A stretch of 64,000 nucleotides of DNA from Cyrtodaria siliqua (GCA_037043455.1 JAWPHD010011275.1:21407-85406), one strand, 5' to 3'; shown: positions 12,073-24,202, counted from the first letter of the stretch. Program-made: numbers and translations. The notes: generated by a model not told the origin, from the sequence alone.

Positions 12073-13392
12073 AGGGGTCATTTCACCAAGGATTGTTTTG
12101 GTCCCGAGAGTACCCGATCCTTTTTCTGGTCGATCGGCCGCATTTTTGCGAAAATAATCGGGAACGTGCGAGCACTGTCCCGCACTACCCTATACATTCG
12201 GGGGAAGATCTGGCGCGATCGCCTCAGTCCTCCGAGGGTCGGGTACCGAAAAAGTGATCGGCTACTGTTTTTAAAAATGTTGAAAAACAGTAGCCGATCA
12301 AAAACCGTCGGCCCAGGTCGTCTTGGTCGTCCGAGGGTCCCCTGAAGGTCCCCTTGTCTCGCCCACCCTCTGGAGCTTTCGTATAGCCTCTGCAGCTCTC
12401 TACCGAGGGTCGTGCGTAGTTTTAATGAAACAAAACACATGTAAAAATCCTTTAAAATGTCACAAAGAATTAATTGTTACTAAATACAACAGCAAGACAT
12501 ATATTTACTCAAAATTATTATAAATAATAATAAATTTACAAATTAATACCAATGCCAGAGAATTATAAACCAAATATAAAATAAAAACTGCACACTTTTC
12601 TCAGAACAGGTACTGAAACAAAACACACTTGAAAACCCTTTAAAAAGTCACAAAAACTTAATTCTTTTTGGCATATTTTCTCTTGGTCCTTGGCCTCCTC
12701 CTCAGCATATTTCCTAATGTAATAACATGTTGCTGTGCTATGGCAGAACGAAGTTGTAGAGCTACAACAAGCCCCAGCACTGCTTGTTGGTCCATGACCT
12801 TCCCTGGCTGGTCAGAAAGTGATGAACGGCTTCGATCTGAGCGGTTTATATAGTCGGGCCTTTAAAAACACCGATCTCCGGCCGATCTAGGCAAATTTGG
12901 TCGGCCGAAGAACGTCCGAAGATCGTTTAAATCGTCCGAAGACCGTTTACTTTCGGCTACCTGCGTCAACATACGCCTACATTCGGCCACTCTCGCGCGA
13001 AGAACGGCGGAAGAACGGCGGAAATCGAACGAAAGCGTCCTCTCTCGAGCCGGGATCGCCCATTTTCGGCCTCTCTCGGCCGAACAACGCGCCAAGATCG
13101 CTCACTTGCGCGCGAGAAGCGGGTCTCTACCGGGCCTTTGCCGTGTACCTGCGGGTACTTGTGCAAACTTTCGCATACTTGCGCCCCGGAAACGTGTCGA
13201 TCGCGCGAGGAACGTCCGAGAATCGTCCCCTCGCCATGGTCCATTGGTCGGGACTCAATCGGGTCAAAAAAAGGGGGCGATTGGAGGCGATTCAGGACGA
13301 CAATCGGGCAGATCAAAAAATTGATTGATCGGGGACAATCTGGTCCAGATCGGGCCGATTGGAAAAAAACAATCCTTGGTGAAATGACCCCT
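12073..13392. mobile_element. DNA transposon (PIF/Harbinger-like) with perfect TIRs and TTA target duplication
   Basis: The ends are perfect inverted repeats of about 27 bp: AGGGGTCATTTCACCAAGG at the left and its reverse complement at 13366-13392. They are flanked by TTA on both sides (12070-12072 and 13393-13395). A 3-bp TTA/TAA target duplication is typical of PIF/Harbinger elements, and that assignment rests on this alone. The outer arms are GC-rich and unlike the surroundings. The AT-rich middle holds an internal direct duplication (12427-12483 against 12608-12667, both with 'gaaacaaaacaca'). On the minus strand 12655-12840 reads an arginine/lysine-rich stretch (MLRRRPRTKRKYAKKN, then stop), which could be a relic of an encoded protein. 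No transposase is intact, so the element is non-autonomous. The several GC-rich ORFs inside overlap one another on both strands and are not called. Confidence 0.85.
12256..12299. repeat. Perfect 17-bp stem hairpin inside the transposon
   Basis: GATCGGCTACTGTTTTT pairs with AAAAACAGTAGCCGATC across a 10-base loop. It lies in the left subterminal arm of the element. Confidence 0.9.
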
Positions 13393-13395
13393 TTA

Positions 13396-13802
13396 GTAAC
13401 ACCCTAATTCATTGTTCAGTTGAAACCAATTCACAATATCCATGATATATTCAGGTGACTCGGAAAAGCGTGCACATTTTAAGTGGCCGCCAGAGGGCGT
13501 CCGGAAGGGCCGTTTAATAAGTTTAATTTTGTGCTAATGCATGTAAAAGTATAGGTCTATCTCCTTAAAAGGCAAATTTGTGTAAGGGTCCTATCGTGTA
13601 GAATTTAATACTGCGAATTTAGCCACGTATGTCACGGAATGGACTGGGAAATAATGGTTTGGGCGTAACGTTTGCTATAAAACCCATTGTCTTCTAGTTC
13701 TGGTCGGGATTGCTGGATAATTGCTTTGAGCAGGAGTTGGACGGCGAAATTCACAGGCAAAATGATATCATTATCACAAGCAACTGAGCCGATTAAAACA
13801 GA
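13396..13802. other. Unassigned spacer between two mobile elements
   Basis: A minus-strand ORF at 13632-13910 runs out of the neighbouring SINE and shows no family motif. No gene or repeat is recognised. Confidence 0.5.
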
Positions 13803-14128
13803 GGGCTGTTGTGGCGCAGTCGGTAGCGCGGCGAATTTGTAACAGGAGGCCCCGGGTTCAATCCTCCGTGGTGCCACTGAGTTCTGTCGGTGTGTTCTTG
13901 GGCAAGACACTTTCCCTTAGCCTCGTCCGTCGGATGGGGACGTAAACCGGGCGGTCCCGTGTATCGGTCTATCCTCCGAGCACGTTAAAGAACCATAGGA
14001 ATCTATTCGATAATAACAGTAGGGCACGGTTCCCGGAATCCTATGTATCCTTCCCCTCTCTCTGGGGCGGCTCTTAAATAACCTATACTATGTTGATGAG
14101 CCGTTAAACAACATTCAATTCATACCAT
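13803..14128 (+). mobile_element. tRNA-derived SINE family 2, full-length
   Basis: The head has an A box (TGGCGCAGTCGG) and a B box (GGTTCAATCC) at tRNA spacing. The body contains 'ttcttgggcaagacacttt', as seen in several invertebrate SINEs. The 3' end reads 'gagccgttaaacaacattcaa'. Two truncated relatives lie at 34762-34890 and 35014-35216 and share the same 3' end. The pol III promoter is internal and there is no ORF. Confidence 0.9.
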
Positions 14129-14144
14129 TACATACTTCAGACAA

Positions 14145-14250
14145 CTTCGTTGACTTTTAACATTTAGCGGTTAGCAGATTCCAATAAACGCTATAAGTTA
14201 AATGATATAGCATTTAGCGTTAAGCGGAATTTTAACATTTAGCGGTGCTA
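14145..14250. repeat. Degenerate ACATTTAGCGG repeats
   Basis: 'acatttagcggttagc', 'gcatttagcgttaagc' and 'acatttagcggtgcta' recur within about 90 bases, so this is a short irregular repeat. Confidence 0.55.
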
Positions 14251-15305
14251 AAAGGTCATATGCATTCTTTCATTCGACGAGTGCTAGTTTTAGAAAGTAT
14301 TGGATGAATCGAAGTACGTTTAGTGACGGAAGAAATAGTTCACTTAGGGGTATGCGCGCGTATGAGGTAAATTATGAAGCAAACACATACATAAATAGAG
14401 CCTTTTGACGTGAACTCGATCAAAAAGTCGCCAACATATGAAGAATTAGTGTGTGCGATGTTTCTGTCTTATATTTCCATGTATTACTAAATGGAGATCA
14501 AGTGTGTCTGGAGTTTTTATACCTGTTGGCTACATGACTTTTGTGTTAGGTGTTCCTTTAAACCAATCGACTCAATTGATATATAAATGAAATAAATGAA
14601 ATCAAGAGGGATAATCTTTAATCAATGCTAATGTAAGGTTAAAGGAGATAAGCTAGGTGCTTTCCTTTCTTTTATTTGTATTATTAATCTGTTATTCACC
14701 TTGTTTATTTTCATTCTCACTTGCCAGCGTTTCGCAACATTACCCTTTGTTGATTGCGGACACTTATAACTGTGATATGTAAGGATGTTAATTTGAAACA
14801 TTTTGTTTGTAACTTGTATAACCATATCACACACAACATAAGCCGATTTTTACTTACAGTTCTTACCGCCAATCTCATAATGCACTGCTATACGTTTTGA
14901 TGGTCAGATATTTCACGGCCAATATGTGACTATAACAACAGAATCACTGAGAAGAACTATATTTGCTCGGGGTATACAATAATAGTGTCACGCTTCGGCC
15001 GACAAATCACATATAGTAACCAAGTCCGCTATGTTACGATCAATTATAAAAACACGTAAATATAAAACAGTTAAGGCTTAAATATATAACTTTTATCACA
15101 TAACTTACGGTGTGGGAGTGGAATAACACATTTTATATTTCGATAGTATGCAAATAAGCATAGTATGCGCTGTCAAAAAAATCGATAATGACTATAATCC
15201 AATTCCCACGGATTATGTCTGTTTCGCGTGTTAAAACGATAGGCAAAATGCAATAAAAAAGCCGTGATATGTGAGTTATGTGATAAATAGAATCTAACAT
15301 TCGTT
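14251..15305. other. Intergenic DNA, no gene seen
   Basis: AT-rich, without supported ORFs or clear repeats. Confidence 0.5.
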
Positions 15306-15418
15306 CTCATTCATTATTGAATTTAGTAAACTCTTTAGCAAAAATGATATACTGCTCATCAAGAGCCTCGCATTATATCATTTTGCCAACTCGTTTAATA
15401 AATTCAATAATGAATGAG
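15306..15418. repeat. 113-bp imperfect palindrome
   Basis: The left arm starting CTCATTCATTATTGAATTTA is matched by the right arm ending TAAATTCAATAATGAATGAG. Pairing continues inwards (AAAATGATATA with TATATCATTTT), giving arms of about 48 bases around a short loop. It would extrude as one long hairpin. It is probably a foldback/MITE element, but no target duplication is clear. Confidence 0.8.
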
Positions 15419-15969
15419 CACTCATGTAAGATACTCTGTATATAAATCAGTTAATAAGTGTTGAAAACCTTTCCCTATCCCATTTTACCAAAGTGACAAT
15501 CCTCACGTGCATAATAAGATTTAAACACCCGGTTAAATTACATTAAGGGTGCCCTCTGGTGAATATCGGTATAACAAGAATTTTTAACTTCCCTGTTTTT
15601 TATGAAGACTAACGTATTACTAGTTAGTTTCGGGAAAAATAATAGTGTATGTTTTATTTTATGCATACAAGGAAGGATTAAGTAACAGTCTATGTCATGC
15701 CATTCCCTTCCCTTAGTTCACTAATAGTTTAAGTGTGTGAATTGTATTTCGAATGAATAAGAAACTAATTCGAATCACTCTACACTCGACAATAACGAAA
15801 GTACTAATGATAATCAATACTTACCTGTTACAGAACATCAGCGCTGATATATAATCACATAAAATAACGTTGTTTTTTGAAATATAGATATAAACTACAA
15901 ATAAACATATTAACCTCCATGTTAAAATTCTAACCACTAGTTAATGGTTCCCTCTGGTGACGAATTAGC

Positions 15970-16537
15970 GTGATCTGGTTAAATATAACCGAATTTAATC
16001 ATATTAATTAATGCCATAACATAACTCATATGTGAACAAAAGCATATATAAAATGTCATATAAATAAAACTATCGCGATATACATTTAATATCATGGTAG
16101 TTAAGAGTAAACATTTTTGACATTTCTGACTAAATATAACCATATGTAATCATGCTAATTAAGAAATAACATAACGCTCATACATGTAGAGGGCATGCAT
16201 GTATACAGTATATCTGGCTAATATAACCGAATTTAATTATGCTAATTAAGCCATAACATAACTCTCATACGTGTAGATTGCATGCATGTATACAGTATAT
16301 CTGGCTAAATAAAAAGCGTCATCTTAACATTATATAGAATGCTCTTCTTGTCTGGTCGTTCGTTAATTGCTTAATTATCAATTCACTTTTTGGCGGTTTT
16401 TATTTAGCCAGATATGTCAAAAATGTTTTCTCTAAACTACCATGATATTAAATGTATATCGGGATAGTTTTATTTTATATGACATTTGATATATGCTTTT
16501 GTTCTACACATATGAGTTATGTTATGGCATTAATTAA
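15970..16537. repeat. Large inverted repeat with internal tandem duplications
   Basis: The arm 16005-16136 is the reverse complement of 16401-16537, with shared blocks such as 'gccataacataactcatatg', 'tttaatatcatggtagtt' and 'acatttttgaca'. Between the arms, a unit of about 86 bases beginning TCTGGCTAAATATAACC is repeated (starts near 15974, 16125, 16211 and 16300), with 'gcatgcatgtatacagtata' occurring twice. The structure suggests a composite non-autonomous element. No ORF is present. Confidence 0.8.
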
Positions 16538-17325
16538 ATGCCCGTATTCAATTCATGTCGGTGTTGTTATACATTTTTCCCATACTAGCTTCGACATTGG
16601 TATGTGTGTAGGCTGGACAAACATATATGAATAATATGTATAATATAGATATAGATATCTTGGATGATGGTATAGCATATTATATTTAAAAGCAACAACA
16701 ACTAAAACCAATAAAATCAGAAAAGGGTAAAAAATATTCATAAATATACAAGAATGCATTCAATATTCAAATTTATTATTCGATAAATATTAGCATGACA
16801 TAACAAGTCAAATCATAGCCATGATACTGGACATCATAATCAGTGGACAATATAAACATATATTGTTTCACACCGAAGTAACAATGATATTATAATATCT
16901 ATTATAAATGTTTATAATCACACGTTCGAAATATAAAGCAAAGTACGCGCTAGTGTTCATGGTGTTAGGCAACCACATATGTAATAAAACATTTGTCAAT
17001 TGGTTCAGACATAAGGTAAACTAAAAGTATCCCTCCCAAATCAAACATATGTCAACTTGTTAAAGAAACAATTTTATGTCATGGATATAAATAAATATAT
17101 ATATTCAAATGCCGTAACGACACATGTTAAACTTGTAAATGATAAAATTTGGAAGTCATTAATAAATAAATTGCACAAGTACAATAAGCAATAATGCAGA
17201 CAATACAACGAGAATGGAGACAATACAACGAGAATGGACTCGTTATTACCTATTCCATCAGGTCCCACCGAAACAGGGCAATAATCCTTCTTAAAATATC
17301 CATATCCATGCGAATAACGCAATAG
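16538..17325. other. Intergenic DNA, no gene seen
   Basis: AT-rich. A short TATAGA-type run sits near 16645-16660. ORFs here carry no recognisable motif. Confidence 0.5.
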
Positions 17326-17937
17326 GTACAGTACATACACAATACAAACAATAGATTCATAAATACAAAATACAAACAATAGATTCATAAATACACAATT
17401 ACAAACAATAGATACATAAATACACAATACAAACAATAGATAGATAAATACACAATACAAACAATAGGTACATACATACACAATACAAACAATAGATACA
17501 TAAATACACAATACAAACAATAGATACATAAATACACAATACAAACAATAGATACATAAATACACAATACAAACAATAGATACATAAATACACAATACAA
17601 ACAATAGGTACATACATACACAATACAAACAATAGATACATAAATACAAAATACAAACAATAGATCATAAATACACAATACAAACAATAGGTACATACAT
17701 ACACAATACAAACAATAGATACATAAATACACAATACAAACAATAGATACATAAATACACAATACAAACAATAGATACATAAATACACAATACAAACAAT
17801 AGATTCATAAATACACAATACAAACAATAGATACATAAATATACAATACAAACAATAGATACATAAATACACAATACAAACAATAGATACATAAATACAC
17901 AATACAAACAATAGATACATAAATACACAATACAAAC
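17326..17937. repeat. 28-bp minisatellite, about 22 copies
   Basis: The unit, built around ACAATAGATACATAAATACA followed by CAATACAA, repeats every 28 bases; successive 'tagata' words at 17521 and 17549 show the period. Variants replace 'gatacataa' with 'gattcataa', 'gtacatacat' or 'gatagataa'. One unit near 17663 lacks a base. All three minus-strand frames are open and yield CIYVSIVCIVYL-type repeats, which explains four long overlapping minus-strand ORFs that are not genes. Confidence 0.95.
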
Positions 17938-18026
17938 TGTGGGCATTATAACATGATTAAAAACGGAAATCTTTAGAAAGCCAGAAACAGTGCGAACCAG
18001 CTGCCCCCAACACTGATTGAAACCTA

Positions 18027-21000
18027 TCAATATGTATATTATAGTGTGTTGTATAGGACGGGAGGTAGGAAGAATCTATGCCCAGATCAATATGTATATA
18101 TAAGGGGAGGTAGTAAGAATATATGCCCAGATCAATATGTATATATAGTGTTGTATAGGAGGGGATGTAGGAAGAATCTATGCCCAGATCAATATGTATA
18201 TATCGGTTTGTATAGGAGGGGAGGTAGGAAGAATATATGCACTGATCATTATGTATATATTGTATTGTATAGGAGGGGAGGTAGGAAGAATCTATGCCCA
18301 GATCAATATTTATATATCGGGTTGTATAGGAGGGGAGGTAGGAAGAATCTATGCCCAGATCAATATGTATATATGGTGTTGTATATGTGGGGAGATAGGA
18401 AGAATCTATGCCCAGATCAATATGTATAGTAGTGTTGTATATGAGGGGAGGTAGGAAGAATCTATACCCAGATCAATATGTATATAGTATTGTACATGAG
18501 CGGAGGTAGGAAGAATCTATGCCCAGATCAATATGTATATATGGTGTTGTATAGGAGGAGAGGTAGGAATAATCTATGCCCAGTTCAATATGTATATATG
18601 GTGTTGTATAGGAGGGGAGGTAGGAAGAATATATGCCCAAATCAATATGTATATATAGTGTTGTATATGAGGGGAGGTAGGAAGAATCTATGCCCAGATC
18701 AATATGTATATATGGTGTTGTATAGGAGGGGAGGTAAGAAGAATCTATGCCCAGATCAATATGTACATATAGTGTGGTATATGAGGGGAGGTAGGAAGAA
18801 TCTATGCCCAGATCAATATGTATATATAGTGTTGTATAGGAGGGGAGGTAGGAAGAATCTATGCCCAGATCAATATGTATATATGGTGTTGTATAGGAGG
18901 GGAGGTAAGAAGAATATATGCCCAGATCAATATGTATATATAGTGTTGTATAGGAGGGGAGGGAGGAAGAATCTATGCCCAGATCAATATGTATATATAG
19001 TGTTGTATAGGAGGGGAGGTAGGAATAATATATGCCCAGATCAATATGTATATATAGTGTTGAAAAGGAGGGGAGGTAGGAAGAACCTATGCCCTGATCA
19101 ATATGTATATATAGTACTGTATAGGAGGGGAGGTAGGAAGAATCTATGCTCAGATCAATATGTATATATAATGCTGTATATGAGGGGAGGTAGGAAGAAT
19201 CTATGCCCAGATCAATATGTATATATGGTGTTGTATAGGAGGGGAGGTAGGAATAATATATGCCCAGATCAATATGTATATATAGTGTTGAAAAGGATTG
19301 GAGGTAGGAAGAACCTATGCCCTGATCAATATGTATATATAGTACTGTATAGGAGGGGAGGTAGGAAGAATCTATGCTCAGATCAATATGTATATATAAT
19401 GCTGTATAGGAGGGGAGGTAGGAAGAATCTATGCCCAGTTCAATATGTATATATAGTGTTGTATAGGAGAGGAGGTAGGAAGAATCTATGCCCAGATCAA
19501 TATGTATATATAGTTTTGTATAGGGGGGGAGGTAGTAAGAATCTATGCCCAGATCAATATGTATATAAAGTGTTGTATAGGAGAGGAGGTAGGAAGAATC
19601 TATGCCCAGATCAATATGTATATATAGTGTTGTATAGGAGTTGAGGTAGGAAGAAATTATGCCCAGATCAATATGAATATATAGTATTGTACAGGAGGGG
19701 AGGTAGGAAGAATTTATTCCCAGATCAGTATGTATATATAGTGTTGTATAGGAGGGGAGGTAAGAAGAATATATGCCCAGATGAATATGTATATATAGTG
19801 TTGTATAGGAGGGGAGGTAGGAAGAATGTATGCCCAGATCAATATGTATATATAGTGTTGTATAGGAGGGGAGGTAGGAAGAATCTATGCCCAGATCAGT
19901 ATGTATATATGGTGTTGTATAGGAGGGGAGGTAAGAAGAATATATGCCCAGATCAATATGTATATATAGTGTTGTATAGGAGGGGAGGTAGGAAGAATCT
20001 ATGCCCAGATCAATATGTATATATGGTGTTGTATATGAGGGGAGGTAGGAAGAATCTCTGCCCAGATCAATATGTATATATGGTGTTGTATAGGAGAGGA
20101 GGTAAGAAGAATATATGCCCAGATAAATATGTATACATGGTGTTGTATAGGACGGGAGGTAAGAAGAATATATGCCCAGATCAATATGTATATATGGTGT
20201 TGTATATGAGGGGAGGTAGGAAGAATCTATGCCCAGATCAATATGTATATATGGTGTTGTATATGAGAGGAGGTAAGAAGAATATATGCCCAGATCAATA
20301 TGTATATATGGTGTTGTATATGAGGGGAGGTAGGAAGAATCTATGCCCAGATCAATATGTATATATGGTGTTGTATAGGAGAGGAGGTAAGAAGAATATA
20401 TGCCCAGATCAATATGTATATATAGTGTTGTATAGGAGGGGAGGTAGGAAAAATCTATGCCCAGATCAATATGTATATATAGTGTTGCATAGAAGGGGAG
20501 GTAGGAAGAATATTTGCCCAGATCAATATGTTGGATTGGAATTGGATTTTATAGTCGCACCAACAGCTAAGGTCATATGGCGACTTTCCAGCTTCCATTG
20601 GTTGAGGAAGACCCCAGGTTCCCATCTGGGCCATTTTCCTGCACGGGCGGGCACCTGGGTAGAACCACCGACGTTCCGCAAGCCAGCTGGATAGCTTCCT
20701 CACATAACGATTCCTAGGCCCCTGAGGGATCGAACATACAGCGGTGAGGGGCAAGTGATTAGAAGTCAGAGACGTTAACCACTCGGCCACGGACGCCCCT
20801 AGGTCAATATGTATATATAGTGTTGTATAGGAGGGGAGGTAGGAAGAATCTATGCCCTGATCAATATGTATATATAGTGCTGTATAGGAGGGGAGGTAGG
20901 AAGAATCTATGCCCAGATCAATATGTATATATAGTGCTGTATAGGAGGGGACGTAGGAAGAATCTATGCCCAGATCAATATGTATATATAGTGTTGTATA

Positions 21001-22236
21001 GGAGGGGAGGTAGGAAGAATCTATGCCCAGATCAATATGTACATATAGTGCTGTATAGGAGGGGAGGTAGGAAGAATTTATGCCCAGATCAATATGTATA
21101 TATAGTGTTGTATAGGAGGGGAGGTAATAATAATTTATGCCCATATCAATATGTATATATAGTGTTGTATAGGAGGGGAGGTAGGAAGAATTTATGGCCA
21201 GATCAATATGTATATATAGTGTTGTATAGGAGGGGAGGGAGGAAGAATCTATGCCCAGATCAATATGTATATATAGTGTTGTACAGGAGGGGAGGTAGGA
21301 AGAATATATGCCCAGATCAATATGTATATATGGTGTTGTATATGAGGGGAGGTAGGAAGAATCTATGCCCAGATCAATATGTATATATGGTGTTTTATAG
21401 GAGGGGAGGTAGGAAGAATTTATGCCCAGATCAATATGTATATATAGTGTTGTATAGGAGGGGAGGGAGGAAGAATATATGCCCAGATCAATATGTATGT
21501 ATAGTGTTGTATAGGAGGGGAGGTAGGAAAAAATTATGCCCAGATCAATATGTATATATAGTGTTGTATAGGAGGGGAGATAGGAAGAATCTATGCCCAT
21601 ATCAATATGTATATATAGTGTTGTATAGGAGGGGAGGTAGGAAGAATTTATGCCCAGATCAATATGTATATATAGTGTTGTATAGGAGGGGAGGGAGGAA
21701 GAATCTATGCCCAGATCAATATGTATATATAGTGTTGTACAGGAGGGGAGGTAGGAAGAATATATGCCCAGATCAAAATGTATATATGGTGTTGTATATG
21801 AGGGGAGGTAGGAAGAATCTATGCCCAGATCAATATGTATATATGGTGTTTTATAGGAGGGGAGGTAGGAATAATTTATGCCCAGATCAATATGTATATA
21901 TAGTGTTGTATAGGAGGGGAGGGAGGAAGAATATATGCCCAGATCAATATGTATGTATAGTGTTGTATAGGAGGGGAGGTAGGAAAAAATTATGCCCAGA
22001 TCAATATGTATATATAGTGTTGTATAGGAGGGGAGATAGGAAGAATCTATGCCCAGATCTATATGTATTTATAGTGTTGTATAGGAGGGGAGGTAGGAAG
22101 AATCTATGCCCAGATCAGTATGTATATATAGTGTTGTATAGGAGTGGAGGTAGGAAGAATCTATACGCAGATACATATATATATATATATAGTGTTGTAT
22201 AGGAGAGGAGGTAGGAAGAATCTATGCCCAGATCAG
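18027..22236. repeat. 57-bp minisatellite, about 70 copies, interrupted by a SINE
   Basis: The unit is 57 bases (blocks GGAGGGGAGGTAGGAAGAAT, CTATGCCCAGATCAATATGT, ATATATAGTGTTGTATA). It runs for about 3.9 kb either side of the SINE at 20531-20800. As 57 is 19 codons and the unit lacks stops, plus-strand ORFs of 388, 335 and 460 codons arise (19-residue repeat with KNLCPDQYVYIVLY), and the minus strand is open too. There is no start context, splice signal or non-repeat domain, so I do not call a protein. Higher-order duplications of 4 units (19061 to 19289) and 8 units (21391 to 21847) are visible from shared rare variants. Confidence 0.95.
20531..20800 (-). mobile_element. tRNA-derived SINE family 1, full-length, with target duplication
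   Basis: Read on the minus strand it begins GGGGCGTCCGTGGCCGAGTG, an A-box-like tRNA start, has the B-box-like 'gttcgatccc' and ends in a CCAAT-type tail. It sits inside the 57-bp array. The array word 'agatcaatatg' at 20520-20530 is repeated as 'aggtcaatatg' at 20801-20811, an 11-base target duplication with one change. It is younger than the array and is a useful reference copy for the truncated copies at 6251 and 11674. Confidence 0.9.
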
Positions 22237-24021
22237 AACGGTATCTTCGTACACCTTGAATTCCCTCACCATCTCCATTTTAAAAATGATTCTAGATACT
22301 TTAAAAACGGTAAGAACTGCCCACTCTGACGGCAAATGAGTTATACAAAATGTACATGAAACATAACTGGAAATATATAATATATAAAATCAAAACAAAT
22401 ACGCAGAATTATCACTGGGCGTAAACGCAACAGCGATACTTGAAATATTTTAAAACAAATACAGTGCAGATACAAAAACAAACATGGTTATATAATAACT
22501 ACTTTCAAAACCAATTATTCCAAGTAAGAGTTTACACCATCAAGGTGTAAGTATCTGCAAGTTAACATTGTCACATTTCGAAAGCATAAAAATGAACATG
22601 TAGCCTTATGCAAATCGCTCTAGATGTTTACAGGATAATACAAAGAAATATAAAAAAGATCGGACAGGGAAAGTAGCATTCAAGGAGTACCGTCAACCAC
22701 AAAACACAGAAACAAACACGCAAACAGACAAACAAGACGGCAAAAGTAATAATAAATGCCAACGACATCACAAACACAAAAGGGTTGACTATAGGGCTAC
22801 CGCCTTGGAACGGTCAGTGGCAAAGTAGGCCACTGGGGTTTAAACCGGTTCTAGGGTGCACCAAACCTTGTATTTATCATACAATTAACAAAAATAGTTT
22901 TAAAACGGGTAAAGGCGGGACAGCGAGATGAACTGAAATTGTTACTTCTTACAAAAATGATGACCTTCACCCTTCAGTTAGTTATTTGACTAGCGATTCA
23001 TAAGTAATTGACCTAGGCTAATCAGATTACCTGCAAAAACGGAATGTATATAGCCGTGGTCTGTTAAAGAGGGAACGTAGAGTTGACAGTGTATACTGAC
23101 ATACAAGTCTATCATTGTTTATCTTACAGCCCCATACGCCTATTAAAGCCTGTCGAGATATATGGATGGCAGTGATAAACAACGACAGTGTCTACGGTGA
23201 TGTCATGAAAATGACAAAAAAACTAAATGTGATCACACAAAACAAAAAAAAAACATAACGTAAAACGTCTTAAACTTGTAATTTGCGCAAATGTAAAACA
23301 CTGTTTAACTTAAGTACACATTGTTTTAAAAGCATAATGCAAATAATACAACGAGACTTATCCATGTACATTCCTATCGGTTAAAGGTCGGGACTTCTCA
23401 GTGAAAGAAATAGTATTAATAACTACGAACATTAACATATCCAACTGTGACGCTGAGTTATAACGTCAATAACGTTTTGATGACGTCGACGTCAGTACCG
23501 AAAGCATTCAACAGCACGAAGCATGGTAGTTAAAATGATACACAAACTGATATAAAATGGGAAGCGAACCACACGCCTACTATTTCGTGAAGGATTTTCC
23601 TGTAATCTTTCCCAGCAGTAAATAATACCTATGTCAATCATTTACTGACGAAACTGAGAAGGAAAATCCGTCATAAGCAGCGTGCTTACATCCATAAATG
23701 CGATTACCAGAGACTTTCCTCAGAAACATGAAACAAACATCACAATATACCAATACACAATTGCTAAAAGGAAACTAACTAAATAAAATCTAACAGAACA
23801 TCCACGTGGAGCACATAATACACATGAAGCAACCTAAACCCCCAAGACGCCGACTTAATATTAAAAAGACTCACCAAAGTATAACAATAGGTGGACCTGG
23901 TTACAAAATTTGCATAAGCTCATCTTGCAAAAAGTGACACTACACTGTTAACAATGTCTGTGTATCACTGCTTCACAATCAATTACGGAGAATGACTGAC
24001 TTGATATGTGTTCAAGACCTG
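22237..24021. other. Intergenic DNA with a partial dispersed repeat C
   Basis: About 22780-22890 matches dispersed repeat C ('taccgccttggaacggtcag', 'accggttctagggtgcacca'). At 23481-23494 there is a 14-base palindrome TGACGTCGACGTCA with two overlapping half-CRE sites. No gene is supported. Confidence 0.55.
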
Positions 24022-24025
24022 TTAA

Positions 24026-24202
24026 CCCTTAACCCGCTAAGAACAACTATAATAGCCTTTGCGTCCATTGTAAACCCAGACTGATCAAGGTTCATAATGT
24101 CCGACTGCTGATCAGTAATTTCCCCCAAATCACCTCTTTGTCACATAAATGGTATGGTCTTAATTCAAAGTCCATTATATATATATAGTGGGTAAAGAGG
24201 TA
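24026..24202. mobile_element. TTAA-flanked MITE (piggyBac-like), diverged copy
   Basis: Starts TTAA-CCCTTAACCCGCTAAG and shares 'actataatagcctttgcg', 'tccattgtaaacccagac' and 'tgctgatcagt' with 32640-32855. The right terminus is mutated ('gtaaagaggtaa'), so the end is approximate. It is non-coding and non-autonomous. Confidence 0.75.

Noticed and set aside
12040..13407. Cluster of GC-rich ORFs of 60-143 codons on both strands
   Set aside because: They lie within a TIR-bounded DNA transposon, overlap one another and show no domain; stop codons are rare there because of high GC.
13803..13875. Functional tRNA gene
   Set aside because: The tRNA-like head continues directly into a SINE body shared with two other loci.
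17074..18030. Four overlapping long minus-strand ORFs rich in C, I, Y, V, L that look like membrane proteins
   Set aside because: They are the three frames of one 28-bp minisatellite; the hydrophobicity follows from its base composition.
18478..19644. 388-codon plus-strand ORF (and the 335- and 460-codon ORFs at 19687 and 20820, and 381 codons on minus at 20455-21600)
   Set aside because: All are readings of a 57-bp repeat that lacks stops in several frames; no non-repeat domain, start context or splice signals.
23481..23494. TGACGTCGACGTCA palindrome as a promoter element
   Set aside because: No gene is recognised nearby; an isolated CRE-like word is not enough.
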